This document shows positions 6,967-15,003 of a stretch of DNA of 46,540 nucleotides, piece after piece. The stretch lies in NCBI GenBank assembly GCA_017482345.1, contig JAFUNB010000015.1, forward strand, positions 1 to 46,540, given 5' to 3'. The notes beneath the pieces were generated by a model. The model worked only from the letters and a program-made list of their open reading frames with translations, made no database searches and was not told where the DNA came from. The first letter of the stretch is position 1; every line of letters begins with the position of its first letter. Source of the DNA: Oscillibacter sp. GTDB lineage: Bacteria > Bacillota > Clostridia > Oscillospirales > Oscillospiraceae. Both the position numbers and the translations under genes were made by a program.

Positions 6967-7506
6967 TTAGGTTTTCACAATTTTTTCGTCCTCCGGCAGG
7001 CAGGGCGTCTCCGCGGCGTCAAAGGAAAACACCGCGTACTCCCGTCCCCGGATGCGGCAGATGCGGCAAAGGCAGAACAGCTGGGTCAGCGGGAAGGGCT
7101 TTTCGGCCTCGTAGGGAATGGCTACCCAGGTCCGTCCCTGTTCCGTGCGAAGCAGGATGTCCTTTCGCCCCGCCAGCTCCCGCCGCAGCCACGGCGTGCG
7201 GAAGGGCAGCTGACCGCCCGCCCACCAGTCCGCCTCCCCACCGCCGAAGGGCCGCAGCCGGGCGCAGCGCAGCGTGCCCAGCTGCCCCCAGCTCCGCAGG
7301 GACAGCCGCTTGCGCAGAACGGCCCGCTCCCCCGCCGGCTCCAGCAGTCCTAACCGCAGCTCGCCGCTCTCCCCCACCAGCCACACATGCCACATGCCCT
7401 CGCCGGGCAGGCGGCACGAACAGGAAAAGCAGGTATACAGCCCCGCCGTCTCCACCGTCAGCGTCCCCACCGTCTCCTCCTGCCACAGCAGCGGAAACCG
7501 CTCCAT
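6967..7506 (-). CDS. Hypothetical protein
   Basis: 179 residues, no signal peptide or membrane segment. It begins MERFPLLWQEETVGTLTVET and is rich in Trp, Arg, Leu and Gly, with a predicted beta-rich N-terminal part (LYTCFSCSCRLPGEGMWHVWLVGESGELRLG). There is a cluster of five Cys (CFSCSC early; CLCRIC late). A GAGGAGG site sits ahead of the ATG, and codon use matches neighbours, so the gene is very likely real. I do not recognise the family. It follows the terminator at 7525-7567, and its end is next to the nrdR promoter. Confidence 0.75.
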   Translation of the reverse strand: MERFPLLWQEETVGTLTVETAGLYTCFSCSCRLPGEGMWHVWLVGESGELRLGLLEPAGERAVLRKRLSLRSWGQLGTLRCARLRPFGGGEADWWAGGQLPFRTPWLRRELAGRKDILLRTEQGRTWVAIPYEAEKPFPLTQLFCLCRICRIRGREYAVFSFDAAETPCLPEDEKIVKT

Positions 7507-7524
7507 ATCCCCGCCTCCTCACAT

Positions 7525-7567
7525 AAAAAAACTGCCTGTGCCATCCTATGCACAGACAGTTTTTGAT
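7525..7567 (-). terminator. Terminator after the secreted protein gene
   Basis: A stem of about 15 bp with one mismatch and an 8-nt loop, flanked by A and T runs on both sides. On the minus strand it ends in TTTTTTTAT, so it ends the 7576-8061 transcript. Confidence 0.75.
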
Positions 7568-7575
7568 ATGTAAGC

Positions 7576-8061
7576 TCAGTTGATGACGTAGCTGCCCCGG
7601 GCCAGCACCTTCACCGTGTCGGAGGTAGCCAAAACGCCGCGATCTTCAATGGTCATCATATACAGGTGGTTGGTCACCAGCGCGCCGCCGTTGTTCAGCG
7701 TAGAAGCGGCAGACTCGTCGATCAGGCCCGGCGAGGAGGGGGAAACGCACACCGCCGTGCCCACACGCAGCATGACCTCGCAGCCGATGTCGCCCACCAG
7801 GGTCTGGCCGTTGGAGAGGGTCACCACAGTGAAGCCGTCTCCGCCGCCGCCCAGCTGGGAGGCCAGTTCATCGTTCCGCTGGTCGATCTTCTCATCCACC
7901 TTGTCCAGGACCTCGTCCATAAAGACCTCCTCCAGGTAGCTGAGGGTGATGAGGGGGTCCTTGGAGGAGCCCACCGTGGCGGCCACCGAGAGGGTGGTCA
8001 TCAGCAGGGCGCTCAGCATCACCAGTGCTGCCGCCCGCAGCATCCATCTGTTCTTTTTCAT
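7576..8061 (-). CDS. Secreted hypothetical protein
   Basis: 161 residues with a clear signal peptide (MKKNRWMLRAAALVMLSALLMTTLSVAA) and a mature start near VGSSKDPLITLSYLEEVF. The middle is a charged helix (residues about 45-70), then a glycine hinge. The beta-rich C-terminus has the pattern LVGDIGCEVMLRVGTAVC...GLIDESAASTLNNGGALVTNHLYMM...RG.Y. I recall exported clostridial proteins with this DPLITLSYL plus GxxxNGxxxxxNHL layout, but none with a known role. GGAGG is ahead of the ATG. It has its own terminator and an inverted repeat upstream at 8094-8131. Confidence 0.8.
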   Translation of the reverse strand: MKKNRWMLRAAALVMLSALLMTTLSVAATVGSSKDPLITLSYLEEVFMDEVLDKVDEKIDQRNDELASQLGGGGDGFTVVTLSNGQTLVGDIGCEVMLRVGTAVCVSPSSPGLIDESAASTLNNGGALVTNHLYMMTIEDRGVLATSDTVKVLARGSYVIN

Positions 8062-8093
8062 TCGTATGTACCTCCAAATTTATCAGGCAGCGT

Positions 8094-8131
8094 GGTTCCC
8101 CTGAAGTGCCTGTTTTGCGTTCAGGGGAACC
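8094..8131. repeat. 12-bp inverted repeat between MazF and the secreted protein gene
   Basis: Perfect 12-bp arms (8094-8105 and 8120-8131) with a 14-nt loop and no T run. It lies just after the MazF stop codon. It may be an mRNA end structure or a protein site. Confidence 0.6.
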
Positions 8132-8136
8132 ATCGG

Positions 8137-8505
8137 TCAAACCAACTGGTCCCGCGGCAGTCCGAAGCTGACCGCGATCGCCAGATCCACCTTCTCCATG
8201 ACCCGTTCCTCCACGTGGCCCATGCGCTCCCGCAGCCGCTTTTTGTCCAGAGTCCGCACCTGCTCCAGCAGGATGATGGAGTCCCGGCTCAGACCGCAGG
8301 TCTCATCCACGGGAAGGTCGATATGTGTCGGCAGCCGCGCCTTTCCCGTCTGGGATGTAATGGCTGCCGCAATGACGGTGGGACTGTAACGGTTTCCGGT
8401 GTCGTTCTGAATGATCAGAACGGGACGGACGCCGCCCTGCTCGCTTCCCACCACCGGAGAGAGATCGGCATAGTAAATATCACCGCGCTTGACACTTGTA
8501 TCCAC
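8137..8505 (-). CDS. MazF/PemK-family endoribonuclease (EndoA-like)
   Basis: About 122 residues with the full MazF core: [44 protein letters not shown], then LPTHIDL and [16 protein letters not shown]. It is very close to B. subtilis NdoA (EndoA), an mRNA interferase cutting at UACAU. The frame is open further upstream, but homology begins at VKRGD. I chose GTG 8505, with GGAG ten bases ahead; GTG 8514 is the alternative. It follows alr, as in Bacillus, but the usual small antitoxin gene (ndoAI/mazE) is missing: only 165 bases separate it from alr, and I see no antitoxin-like frame there. Confidence 0.92.
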   Translation of the reverse strand: MDTSVKRGDIYYADLSPVVGSEQGGVRPVLIIQNDTGNRYSPTVIAAAITSQTGKARLPTHIDLPVDETCGLSRDSIILLEQVRTLDKKRLRERMGHVEERVMEKVDLAIAVSFGLPRDQLV

Positions 8506-8670
8506 AATGTTCACACTCCGCCGAAAGAAGTACCCGCCACCGAAAGCTTCATCGGTGAGGCCACTTTCATTCTCCCACGCCGCCGCGGAATTTATACCGG
8601 CCAGGCCGTAAAATTCCGCCGCCCGCGCCCGTACCATTCTATGCCCGGTACAGGACGGAAGTGTGTGTCG

Positions 8671-9840
8671 TTACAGTAGGATGCGCAGCGTCCGTTCAAC
8701 GATCTCCCCGTGCTCCAGATACCGCCGGGGGACACGCTTGCTGACCGCGCAGGTCAATTCGTAAGGAATGGTTCCCGCCAGCTCCGCCAGCAGATCCACG
8801 CTCTGACGGCGGCCGAAGATCTCCACCGTGTCGCCCACATGCACGTCCGGCAGATCCGTCAGATCCACCATGCACATGTCCATGCAGATGCGGCCCAGTT
8901 GCGGTGCGGGGCCGGAATCCGTCATCACGCTCACCCGGCCGGACAGGGCGCGGAAGAATCCGTCCGCGTAGCCGATGGGCAGAACACCCACACGCTCCTT
9001 CCCCTCCGTGCGATACAGCCGGCCGTAGCTGACGTCCGTATCCGGGTCGTGAACTTTAATGGTGGACACGGAGGACATGAGCCGCATGACGGGCCGCAGG
9101 CCCAGCGGCTCCGCGTCGGCGCCCATGCCGTACAGGGCGATGCCCGGCCGCACCATGTCCAGATACATCTCCGGATAGCGGGCCAGCGCGCCGCTGTTGG
9201 CACAATGGCGGATGGCAAAGGTGCATCCCCGCTCCGCCAGCGCGCCGATCACGGCCATGAACACCGCGAACTGCTCATGGGTGTATTCCTCGCTGGGCTC
9301 ATCGTCGGCGTCGGAGACGGCGAAGTGGGTGAAAATGCCCTCCGTCTCCAGTCCCGGCAGGGCACAGGCGTCCAGAATTCCCTGCACGCCGCCCTCAAAA
9401 TGCCGGCCCCGCACCAAAAAGCCCAGCCGGGACATGCCGGTGTCCACCTTCATGTGGACCTTCAGCGTGCCGCCGCAGGCCACAGCCTGCGCGCTGTATT
9501 CCCGTGCCTTGGACAGGGCGGACACCGCCTGGGTAATGCGGTAGCGGATCAGCTCCGGCACCATCTCCGGCGGCGTGTGGCCCAGAATGAGGATGGGGGC
9601 GTTCACGCCGCCATGGCGCAGCTCCCGGGCCTCGTCCAGACTGGACACCGCCAGATAATCCGTGCCCAGCTGCTCCAGCTTCCGGGCCACCTGCACGGCG
9701 CCATGGCCGTAGGCGTCCGCCTTGACCACGCCCAGATATTTCACTCCGGGGCCGACGATCTCCCGGGCCCGGCGGTAATTGTGCTCCAGCGCATCCAGGT
9801 CGATCTCCGCCCAGGTGCGCCGCAGGATCTTATCTTCCAT
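8671..9840 (-). CDS. alr: Alanine racemase
   Basis: 389 residues from ATG 9840, which has AGGAG 8 bases ahead; an earlier in-frame start lacks a site. It is a PLP enzyme interconverting L- and D-alanine for peptidoglycan. The cofactor Lys is K40 in VVKADAYGHG, and the catalytic Tyr region is DVSYGRLYR. The barrel and C-terminal beta domain are both present, and length fits the family. It follows the lipoprotein gene by 13 bases in the order nnrDE-lipoprotein-alr-mazF, the same order seen around B. subtilis alr. Confidence 0.97.
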   Translation of the reverse strand: MEDKILRRTWAEIDLDALEHNYRRAREIVGPGVKYLGVVKADAYGHGAVQVARKLEQLGTDYLAVSSLDEARELRHGGVNAPILILGHTPPEMVPELIRYRITQAVSALSKAREYSAQAVACGGTLKVHMKVDTGMSRLGFLVRGRHFEGGVQGILDACALPGLETEGIFTHFAVSDADDEPSEEYTHEQFAVFMAVIGALAERGCTFAIRHCANSGALARYPEMYLDMVRPGIALYGMGADAEPLGLRPVMRLMSSVSTIKVHDPDTDVSYGRLYRTEGKERVGVLPIGYADGFFRALSGRVSVMTDSGPAPQLGRICMDMCMVDLTDLPDVHVGDTVEIFGRRQSVDLLAELAGTIPYELTCAVSKRVPRRYLEHGEIVERTLRILL

Positions 9841-9853
9841 AAATGGTCTCCTC

Positions 9854-10462
9854 TTATGTTCCGGAGGGCGCTCCCTCCTGACCATTCATTGTATCATAAA
9901 AGGCAAAGGCCGTAAACTCCGCTGTCAAAATTATTTCCCCGTCCACGGCGATCTCCCCCCGCAGAGGCGTGCCGTCCTCCCGCAGCCATACGGTGGAGAC
10001 GATCTTGCCTCCGTCCGCGCCGCTTTGGTCCAGCGTCAGCCGCCGGCAGGGCACCTCGCCCCACGATTCCTCGTTCTCCTCCAGCAGCCAGCCCTCCCGC
10101 AATGCGCTCATCAGGCGGGGCAGGCAGGCCGCGGGACTGATGCGCCGGGCGCTGAGGGTCCCCGCGTCCAGACACAGCTCCTCAAATTCCAGCGCCAGCT
10201 CCTCTCCCCGCAGCACCGCCGTCACGCCGGCGATATGCTCCGGGCCAAGGACTTCCACCCGACTCTCCTTCGCCTGCCAGTCGCAGGCCAACTCCGCCTC
10301 CCACAGCCGGTCAGACTGGGTGCAGGTCACCTGGGCCTCCATGCGGCAGCCGGTCATCTCAACATACGGTTGCCGGGGATCGGGTTTCTCCGTTTCCGCG
10401 TCGCCGCAGGACACCAGCAGCAGACACAGCATCATCATTGGTACGCAAAGCCATTTACGCAC
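9854..10462 (-). CDS. Lipoprotein of the alr operon
   Basis: 202 residues from a GTG start (10462) with GGAGG nine bases ahead. A lipobox, LLVSC (Cys19), ends a short signal peptide, so the protein should be lipid-anchored outside the membrane. The mature part is beta-rich, with late strands REDGTPLRGEIAVDGEIILTAEFTAFAF. This recalls the LolA-like/outer membrane lipoprotein-sorting fold used by Gram-positive YdcC-type lipoproteins; in B. subtilis ydcC is also the gene before alr. Role unknown. It starts 15 bases after nnrDE and ends 13 before alr. Confidence 0.85.
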   Translation of the reverse strand: MRKWLCVPMMMLCLLLVSCGDAETEKPDPRQPYVEMTGCRMEAQVTCTQSDRLWEAELACDWQAKESRVEVLGPEHIAGVTAVLRGEELALEFEELCLDAGTLSARRISPAACLPRLMSALREGWLLEENEESWGEVPCRRLTLDQSGADGGKIVSTVWLREDGTPLRGEIAVDGEIILTAEFTAFAFYDTMNGQEGAPSGT

Positions 10463-10477
10463 CCAAATGTTCCTCCG

Positions 10478-12019
10478 TTACGGCAAGATCGTGCGGATCC
10501 CCTCCGGCAGAGCGGCGATGACGTCCTCCGGCGTCACGGCGTATTCCGTCAGCCATTCCGCCGCCGTATCGCCGGCGCGGCCGTGGAGCCAGACGCCCAG
10601 AGCCGCCGCCTGTGCCGCCGTGGCCCCCTGGGCCAGCAGCGAGGCGATGACGCCGGTCAATACGTCGCCGCTGCCGCCCTTGGCAAGGCCGGAATTGCCC
10701 GTGGTATTCACCAGCACGTTGCCGGTGGGCATGGCGATCACTGTCCGGTGGCCCTTCAGCACCAACACGCAGCCGTAGCGCATGGCGAACGCTCTGGCGG
10801 CGCCCACCCGGTCGCCTCCGCTGAGATCGCCGCCCAAGCGGGCAAACTCGCCGTCATGGGGCGTCAGAATGGTGACGCGGCCCCGGCGGGAATCCAGTAC
10901 ATCCATATGCTCCGCCAGTGCGTTTATGCCGTCGGCGTCCAGCACCACCGGCTTCTCCGTCCGCCACAGCAGATTGCACACCAGATCTGTCACCTGCTGG
11001 CTCCGGCCCAGTCCCGGGCCCAGCGCCAGCACGTGACAGAGCGCCAATTTCTCTTCGATTTTCTGTAAAGCGTCACAACTTAACATACCTTCATATTCAG
11101 GCAGTGGAAACGGCATAGCGGATGTGCACTTCACCGCCTCCACCGGCCAGATGCACCCCGGCACGCCAAGGAACACCAGCCCGCAGCCGGTGCGTACGGC
11201 GGCGCTGGCCGTCAGATACGGCGCGCCGGTGTAGCCCACCGCGCCGCCCACCACCAGCAGCTTGCCAAAGTCGCCCTTGTGGCCGTCAGCCTTTCGGGGC
11301 GGCAGAGCCTCCGCCGCCAGCTCCTCCTCCATGGTCTGCACGGTACAGACTGTTTTGGTCGTCAGCTCCTCCGGGATGCCGATGTCCCACACCGTCACCT
11401 GGCCGGAGCACAGGGCGCCCTCGCCCACAAACTGGCCGATTTTAGGCAGTGTAAAGGTAATTGTCCTGTCAGCTTTTACCGCGCAGCCCAGCACAGCGCC
11501 GCTGTCTGCCGCCACGCCGCTGGCGATATCCGCCGCCACCACCGGCGCCGGACTGCCGTTCATGAGGGCGATGGCCCGGGCATAGGGGGAATCCGGACGG
11601 ATTTCCCGGGAAAGTCCCACGCCGAACACGGCGTCGATGATGACTTGGGCCCGGTTCGTCCAAGCGGCCTGCGCAAGACTCTCCGGGTCATACGGCTCCA
11701 ACGCTCCGCCGCTCTCCGTCAGGCGGCGCTCCTCTTCTCTAGCGTCCGGTGTCAGCTTCTCCCGGCTGCCCACCAGAAACACCCGCACGTCCACGCCTTT
11801 CTCCCGCAGCATCCGTCCGGCAGCAATGCCGTCGCCGCCGTTGTTTCCGCTGCCGCAGAACACGGCTGCCGCCGCCTTTTTGGGCCGGGGCAGGTACGCA
11901 AGGGCCGTCAGCGCCACGCCCTCCGCCGCCCGCTCCATCAATTCGATGGAGGGAATACCGGCCTCCTCGATGGCCTGCCGGTCCAGTTCTCTCATCTGCG
12001 CTGCTGACGCTAATTTCAT
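10478..12019 (-). CDS. nnr: Bifunctional NAD(P)H-hydrate epimerase/dehydratase
   Basis: 513 residues, the length of fused Nnr (YjeF). The N-terminal epimerase domain (about 1-215) has CGSGNNGGDG. The C-terminal ADP-dependent (S)-NAD(P)H-hydrate dehydratase domain (about 230-513) has ALGPGLG, LDADGINAL, TPHDGEFARL and NSGLAKGGSGDVLTG. The enzyme repairs hydrated NAD(P)H. First gene of the operon running through the lipoprotein and alr; the acpS gene often found upstream in Firmicutes is not here. GGAGG precedes the ATG, and a good promoter lies at 12087-12059. Confidence 0.96.
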   Translation of the reverse strand: MKLASAAQMRELDRQAIEEAGIPSIELMERAAEGVALTALAYLPRPKKAAAAVFCGSGNNGGDGIAAGRMLREKGVDVRVFLVGSREKLTPDAREEERRLTESGGALEPYDPESLAQAAWTNRAQVIIDAVFGVGLSREIRPDSPYARAIALMNGSPAPVVAADIASGVAADSGAVLGCAVKADRTITFTLPKIGQFVGEGALCSGQVTVWDIGIPEELTTKTVCTVQTMEEELAAEALPPRKADGHKGDFGKLLVVGGAVGYTGAPYLTASAAVRTGCGLVFLGVPGCIWPVEAVKCTSAMPFPLPEYEGMLSCDALQKIEEKLALCHVLALGPGLGRSQQVTDLVCNLLWRTEKPVVLDADGINALAEHMDVLDSRRGRVTILTPHDGEFARLGGDLSGGDRVGAARAFAMRYGCVLVLKGHRTVIAMPTGNVLVNTTGNSGLAKGGSGDVLTGVIASLLAQGATAAQAAALGVWLHGRAGDTAAEWLTEYAVTPEDVIAALPEGIRTILP

Positions 12020-12058
12020 ATCCGTGTCCTCCTGCGGTCATTTTCTCTATGATTCCTC

Positions 12059-12087
12059 ATTATAAAAGATTCCGCTGCCTTGGGCAA
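12059..12087 (-). promoter_or_regulatory. Sigma-A promoter of nnr-lipoprotein-alr
   Basis: -35 TTGCCC (12087-12082), 17-bp spacer, -10 TATAAT (12064-12059), 40 bases before the nnr start. Confidence 0.75.
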
Positions 12088-12238
12088 TCATTTCCCTTTT
12101 CAGCGGCAGAAAAAGCTGATAAAATCAGGATGCAACCGAAACTTTACACATATTTCTTCAAACGCAACAGGAACTTGCTGGCATTGACAGGCCCGCTCAG
12201 GTAGGCTGAGACCATCAAATCTCAGGAGGTACTCCCCC

Positions 12239-13129
12239 ATGGCATTTTCCGAAAATCTCCAATACATCCGCAGCCGCGATCATGTGACCCAGGAACAGCT
12301 GGCCGAGCAGCTGGATGTCTCCCGCCAGTCTGTCAGCAAATGGGAGAGCGGCGCCAGTTTCCCCGAAATGGATACGCTGCTGCGGCTGTGCGAGCTGTAC
12401 CATGTCGATCTGGACACGCTGCTGCGGGGCAGCGTGGAGGAAATCGATGTGGCCGACACCGCCGGATACGACCGCTTTATGAATCGCTTCTCCTGGAAGA
12501 TCTCCCTCTCCATCGCCGCCATCATCGCTGGCGTCAGCATGATGCTGCTTCTGCAGATTTTCGGCGTCCACGAGATGCTGGCCTCGGCGCTGTTTTTGCT
12601 GGTGGTGACCATCTCCGTGGTGGTACTGGTGGCCAGCGGCATCCAGCACGAGCACTTCTGCAAGCGCCATCCCGTCATCAGCGATTTTTACACGGACGAC
12701 GAGAAAGACCGCTTTCATCAGAAGTTCATCTGGCTCATCGCCGGAGGCGTGGGCGCCGTACTGTTCGGCGTGGTGCTGATGCTGCTGTTTTTCTCCTTCT
12801 TCCCGGAGCAGGAGCCTTACGAAACCATCGTCTGCTCCCTCTTCCTGCTCATCATTGCCTGCGCGGTGCTGGCCTTTATCTACGCCGGTCTTCAAAATGA
12901 AAAATACCAGATCTGGAAATACAACCGGGACAACTCTCCCACCCCGGAGGCCAAAAAACGGCTGGACCTGATCGGCACCATCTGCGGCTGCCTCATGCTG
13001 CTGGCCACCGCGGTATATGTGGGACTGGGCTTTACAAACGGCTCCTGGGGCACCACCTGGTGGGTATTCCCCGTGGGCGGCATTCTCTGCGCCGTGGTCA
13101 ATGTGGCACTTGATCCATACCGGGACTGA
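12239..13129 (+). CDS. XRE-family regulator with C-terminal membrane domain
   Basis: 296 residues. An N-terminal XRE helix-turn-helix (about 5-62) contains TQEQLAEQLDVSRQSVSKWESGASFPEMDTLLRLCELYHVDLDTLL. A long membrane region follows with about five hydrophobic segments (near 85-105, 113-130, 160-185, 198-215, 250-290). Regulators of this form tie a DNA-binding head to a membrane sensor of unknown signal, and often control neighbouring transport genes. The ATG has CAGGAGG ahead. The next gene also encodes a small membrane protein and may be cotranscribed. Confidence 0.85.
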   Translation: MAFSENLQYIRSRDHVTQEQLAEQLDVSRQSVSKWESGASFPEMDTLLRLCELYHVDLDTLLRGSVEEIDVADTAGYDRFMNRFSWKISLSIAAIIAGVSMMLLLQIFGVHEMLASALFLLVVTISVVVLVASGIQHEHFCKRHPVISDFYTDDEKDRFHQKFIWLIAGGVGAVLFGVVLMLLFFSFFPEQEPYETIVCSLFLLIIACAVLAFIYAGLQNEKYQIWKYNRDNSPTPEAKKRLDLIGTICGCLMLLATAVYVGLGFTNGSWGTTWWVFPVGGILCAVVNVALDPYRD

Positions 13130-13269
13130 TTTTGTCATTTCTGGCGAGATTTTGATATCGAATTTTCAATTCTCTGTTACCAAATCGTCACGATTTTCCC
13201 TCCTGATTCCGGTATGATGGTACCATAGAAGCAAAGAAGACCGGAACGCGAGAAAAGGAGGGTTTTTTG

Positions 13270-13563
13270 ATGGAGATCGTGTTGTTTATTCTGTATGCAA
13301 TCGCTTTGACACTGCAGCTTTTCCTGCTGGGCCGGGCGGTAAAGTACTCCGTTTCCGCCAGCTGGACCGACCTGTATGCCACAGAGATCATCTCCGCGCT
13401 GGCGGCCTTCCTGCTGTTCCTGTATTACGAGACCCTGTCCGGTCTCCACGGCATGACATACTCCGCCGAGAGCTTCTGCTCCCTCATCGCCGCGGCGGTG
13501 TTTGCCGGTATGCTGGCCATCTCCTCCATGATCGGCGCCTCTCTGGGCGCAAAGCAGAACTGA
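13270..13563 (+). CDS. Small membrane protein, three hydrophobic segments
   Basis: 97 residues starting MEIVLFILYAIALTLQLFLLG, with hydrophobic segments near 3-22, 38-55 and 70-90 and few charges. The ATG at 13270 has AAGGAGG eight bases ahead; a TTG just before it is not needed. No family recognised. It lies 140 bases after the XRE membrane regulator in the same direction and ends at a strong terminator (13576-13608). Confidence 0.75.
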   Translation: MEIVLFILYAIALTLQLFLLGRAVKYSVSASWTDLYATEIISALAAFLLFLYYETLSGLHGMTYSAESFCSLIAAAVFAGMLAISSMIGASLGAKQN

Positions 13564-13575
13564 AATCCGCTCTTT

Positions 13576-13608
13576 CCGCCGCAGGCCTGATCGCCTGCGG
13601 CGGTTTTT
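13576..13608 (+). terminator. Rho-independent terminator
   Basis: Perfect 11-bp GC stem (13576-13586 with 13593-13603), 6-nt loop and TTTTT, ending the small membrane protein transcript. Confidence 0.9.
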
Positions 13609-13640
13609 GCGTGGATATCGCCGGAATCGGCTTTTTTCTC

Positions 13641-13669
13641 TTGCAATTCCCCACTTAATATGGTATAAG
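13641..13669 (+). promoter_or_regulatory. Sigma-A promoter of the pheST T-box transcript
   Basis: -35 TTGCAA (13641-13646), 17-bp spacer, -10 TATAAG (13664-13669), placed so that transcription begins at the T-box stem I. Confidence 0.75.
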
Positions 13670-13675
13670 TGTTAC

Positions 13676-13914
13676 TTGATATCAGCGATGAACGGGAAAA
13701 TAACCGCGATACGCCGCCAAGAGAGGTCTGGTCACCGGCTGCAAGCCAGACTGCGGACGCCCGGTTTGGTTCGCCCGGGAGCCGCCATGGAGACATGGCC
13801 GGAAGCCCACCGTTACAGGGGCAGCAAGTGCGCGCCATTCTGGTGCGAATTTGGGTGGTACCGCGGAAGGACAGGCCTTTCGTCCCAATGGTTGGGACGG
13901 AGGGTTATTTTTTT
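13676..13914 (+). promoter_or_regulatory. T-box leader (tRNA-Phe responsive) of pheST
   Basis: The T-box signature AATTTGGGTGGTACCGCGG is at 13848-13866. It is followed by a terminator hairpin (13881-13888 with 13892-13899, lower stem extended) and a T run at 13905-13913. The 170 bases before the signature form stem-loops, with an AGAGAGG-type element near 13730. A TTC at 13770-13772 is the likely specifier codon (TTT at 13765 is an alternative in the same loop), which matches Phe and the downstream pheST genes. Uncharged tRNA-Phe would pair with the specifier and the TGGT bulge, favour the antiterminator and switch pheST on. Confidence 0.93.
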
Positions 13915-13960
13915 GTCTCAAATTTCGTGATTCAATTATATTTTATAAGGAGCATCAACT

Positions 13961-14986
13961 ATGAAGGAACAACTGGAAGCCATTCGCAAAGCGGCTCTGG
14001 AAGCCATCGCCGGCACCCAGGAGCGCAGTGAGCTGGATGCCGTCCGTGTCCAGTACCTGGGCAAGAAGGGCGAGCTGACCGCCGTTCTGAAGCAGATGGG
14101 CAAGCTCTCCCCTGAGGAGCGCCCCATCATGGGTCAGGTGGCCAACGAGGTCCGCGCCGATCTGGAGCAGGCCATTGAGGCTCAGGCCGCCGTTCTGGCC
14201 GAGAAGGCCCTGATCGACAAGCTGGCCGCCGAGACGCTGGACGTCACCATTCCCGGCAAGGACGTGAAGATCGGCCACAAGCACCCCATGTATATCGCCC
14301 TGGACGAGATCAAGGACATCTTCGTGGGCATGGGCTTCACCGTGCTGGACGGCCCTGAGGTGGAGTTCGCCGAGCTGAACTTTGACCGCCTGAACGCCGA
14401 GGAGGGCCACCCCTCCCGCGACTGGTCCGACACCTTCTATTTCGACGAGGACAGCCGTGTCATGCTGCGCTCTCAGACCTCTCCCATGCAGGTCCGCGCC
14501 ATGGACACCATGGAGCTGCCCATCCGCATCATCGCCCCCGGCCGCGTCTACCGTAAGGACGAGGTGGACGCCACCCACTCCCCCATGTTCCATCAGGTGG
14601 AGGGCATGGTCATCGACAAGAACGTCACCATGGCCGACCTGAAGGGCACCCTGAACACCGTGGTTGAGAAGCTGTACGGCGAGGGCACCAAGACCCGCTT
14701 CCGTCCCCACCACTTCCCCTTCACCGAGCCCTCCTGCGAGATGGACGTCCAGTGCCACAAGTGCGGCGGCGTTGGCTGCCCCACCTGCAAGGGCGAGGGC
14801 TGGATCGAGCTGCTGGGCGCCGGCATGGTGCATCCCCGGGTTCTGGAGATGGCCGGCATCGACCCCGAGAAGTATTCCGGCTGGGCCTTCGGCATGGGTC
14901 TGGAGCGTACCGCCATGCGCCGCTTCAAGATCGCCGACCTGCGCCTCATTTTCGAAAATGATGTCCGTTTCCTTGAACAATTTTAA
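13961..14986 (+). CDS. pheS: Phenylalanine-tRNA ligase alpha subunit
   Basis: 341 residues, the usual bacterial length. A coiled-coil N-terminus (1-100) binds tRNA. The class II catalytic core follows, with the motif 2 region VYRKDEVDATHSPMFHQVEG, the PFTEPSCEMDVQC segment and motif 3 GWAFGMGLERTAMRRF. It forms the alpha2-beta2 enzyme that charges tRNA-Phe. AAGGAG precedes the ATG. It is first in the pheST operon under T-box control, with pheT 17 bases downstream. Confidence 0.98.
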   Translation: MKEQLEAIRKAALEAIAGTQERSELDAVRVQYLGKKGELTAVLKQMGKLSPEERPIMGQVANEVRADLEQAIEAQAAVLAEKALIDKLAAETLDVTIPGKDVKIGHKHPMYIALDEIKDIFVGMGFTVLDGPEVEFAELNFDRLNAEEGHPSRDWSDTFYFDEDSRVMLRSQTSPMQVRAMDTMELPIRIIAPGRVYRKDEVDATHSPMFHQVEGMVIDKNVTMADLKGTLNTVVEKLYGEGTKTRFRPHHFPFTEPSCEMDVQCHKCGGVGCPTCKGEGWIELLGAGMVHPRVLEMAGIDPEKYSGWAFGMGLERTAMRRFKIADLRLIFENDVRFLEQF

Positions 14987-15003
14987 GAGAGGAGTGCTGA
15001 AGT

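Noticed and set aside
12184-12212. TTGACA upstream of the XRE regulator as a promoter
   Set aside because: No acceptable -10 hexamer follows at 15-19 bases.
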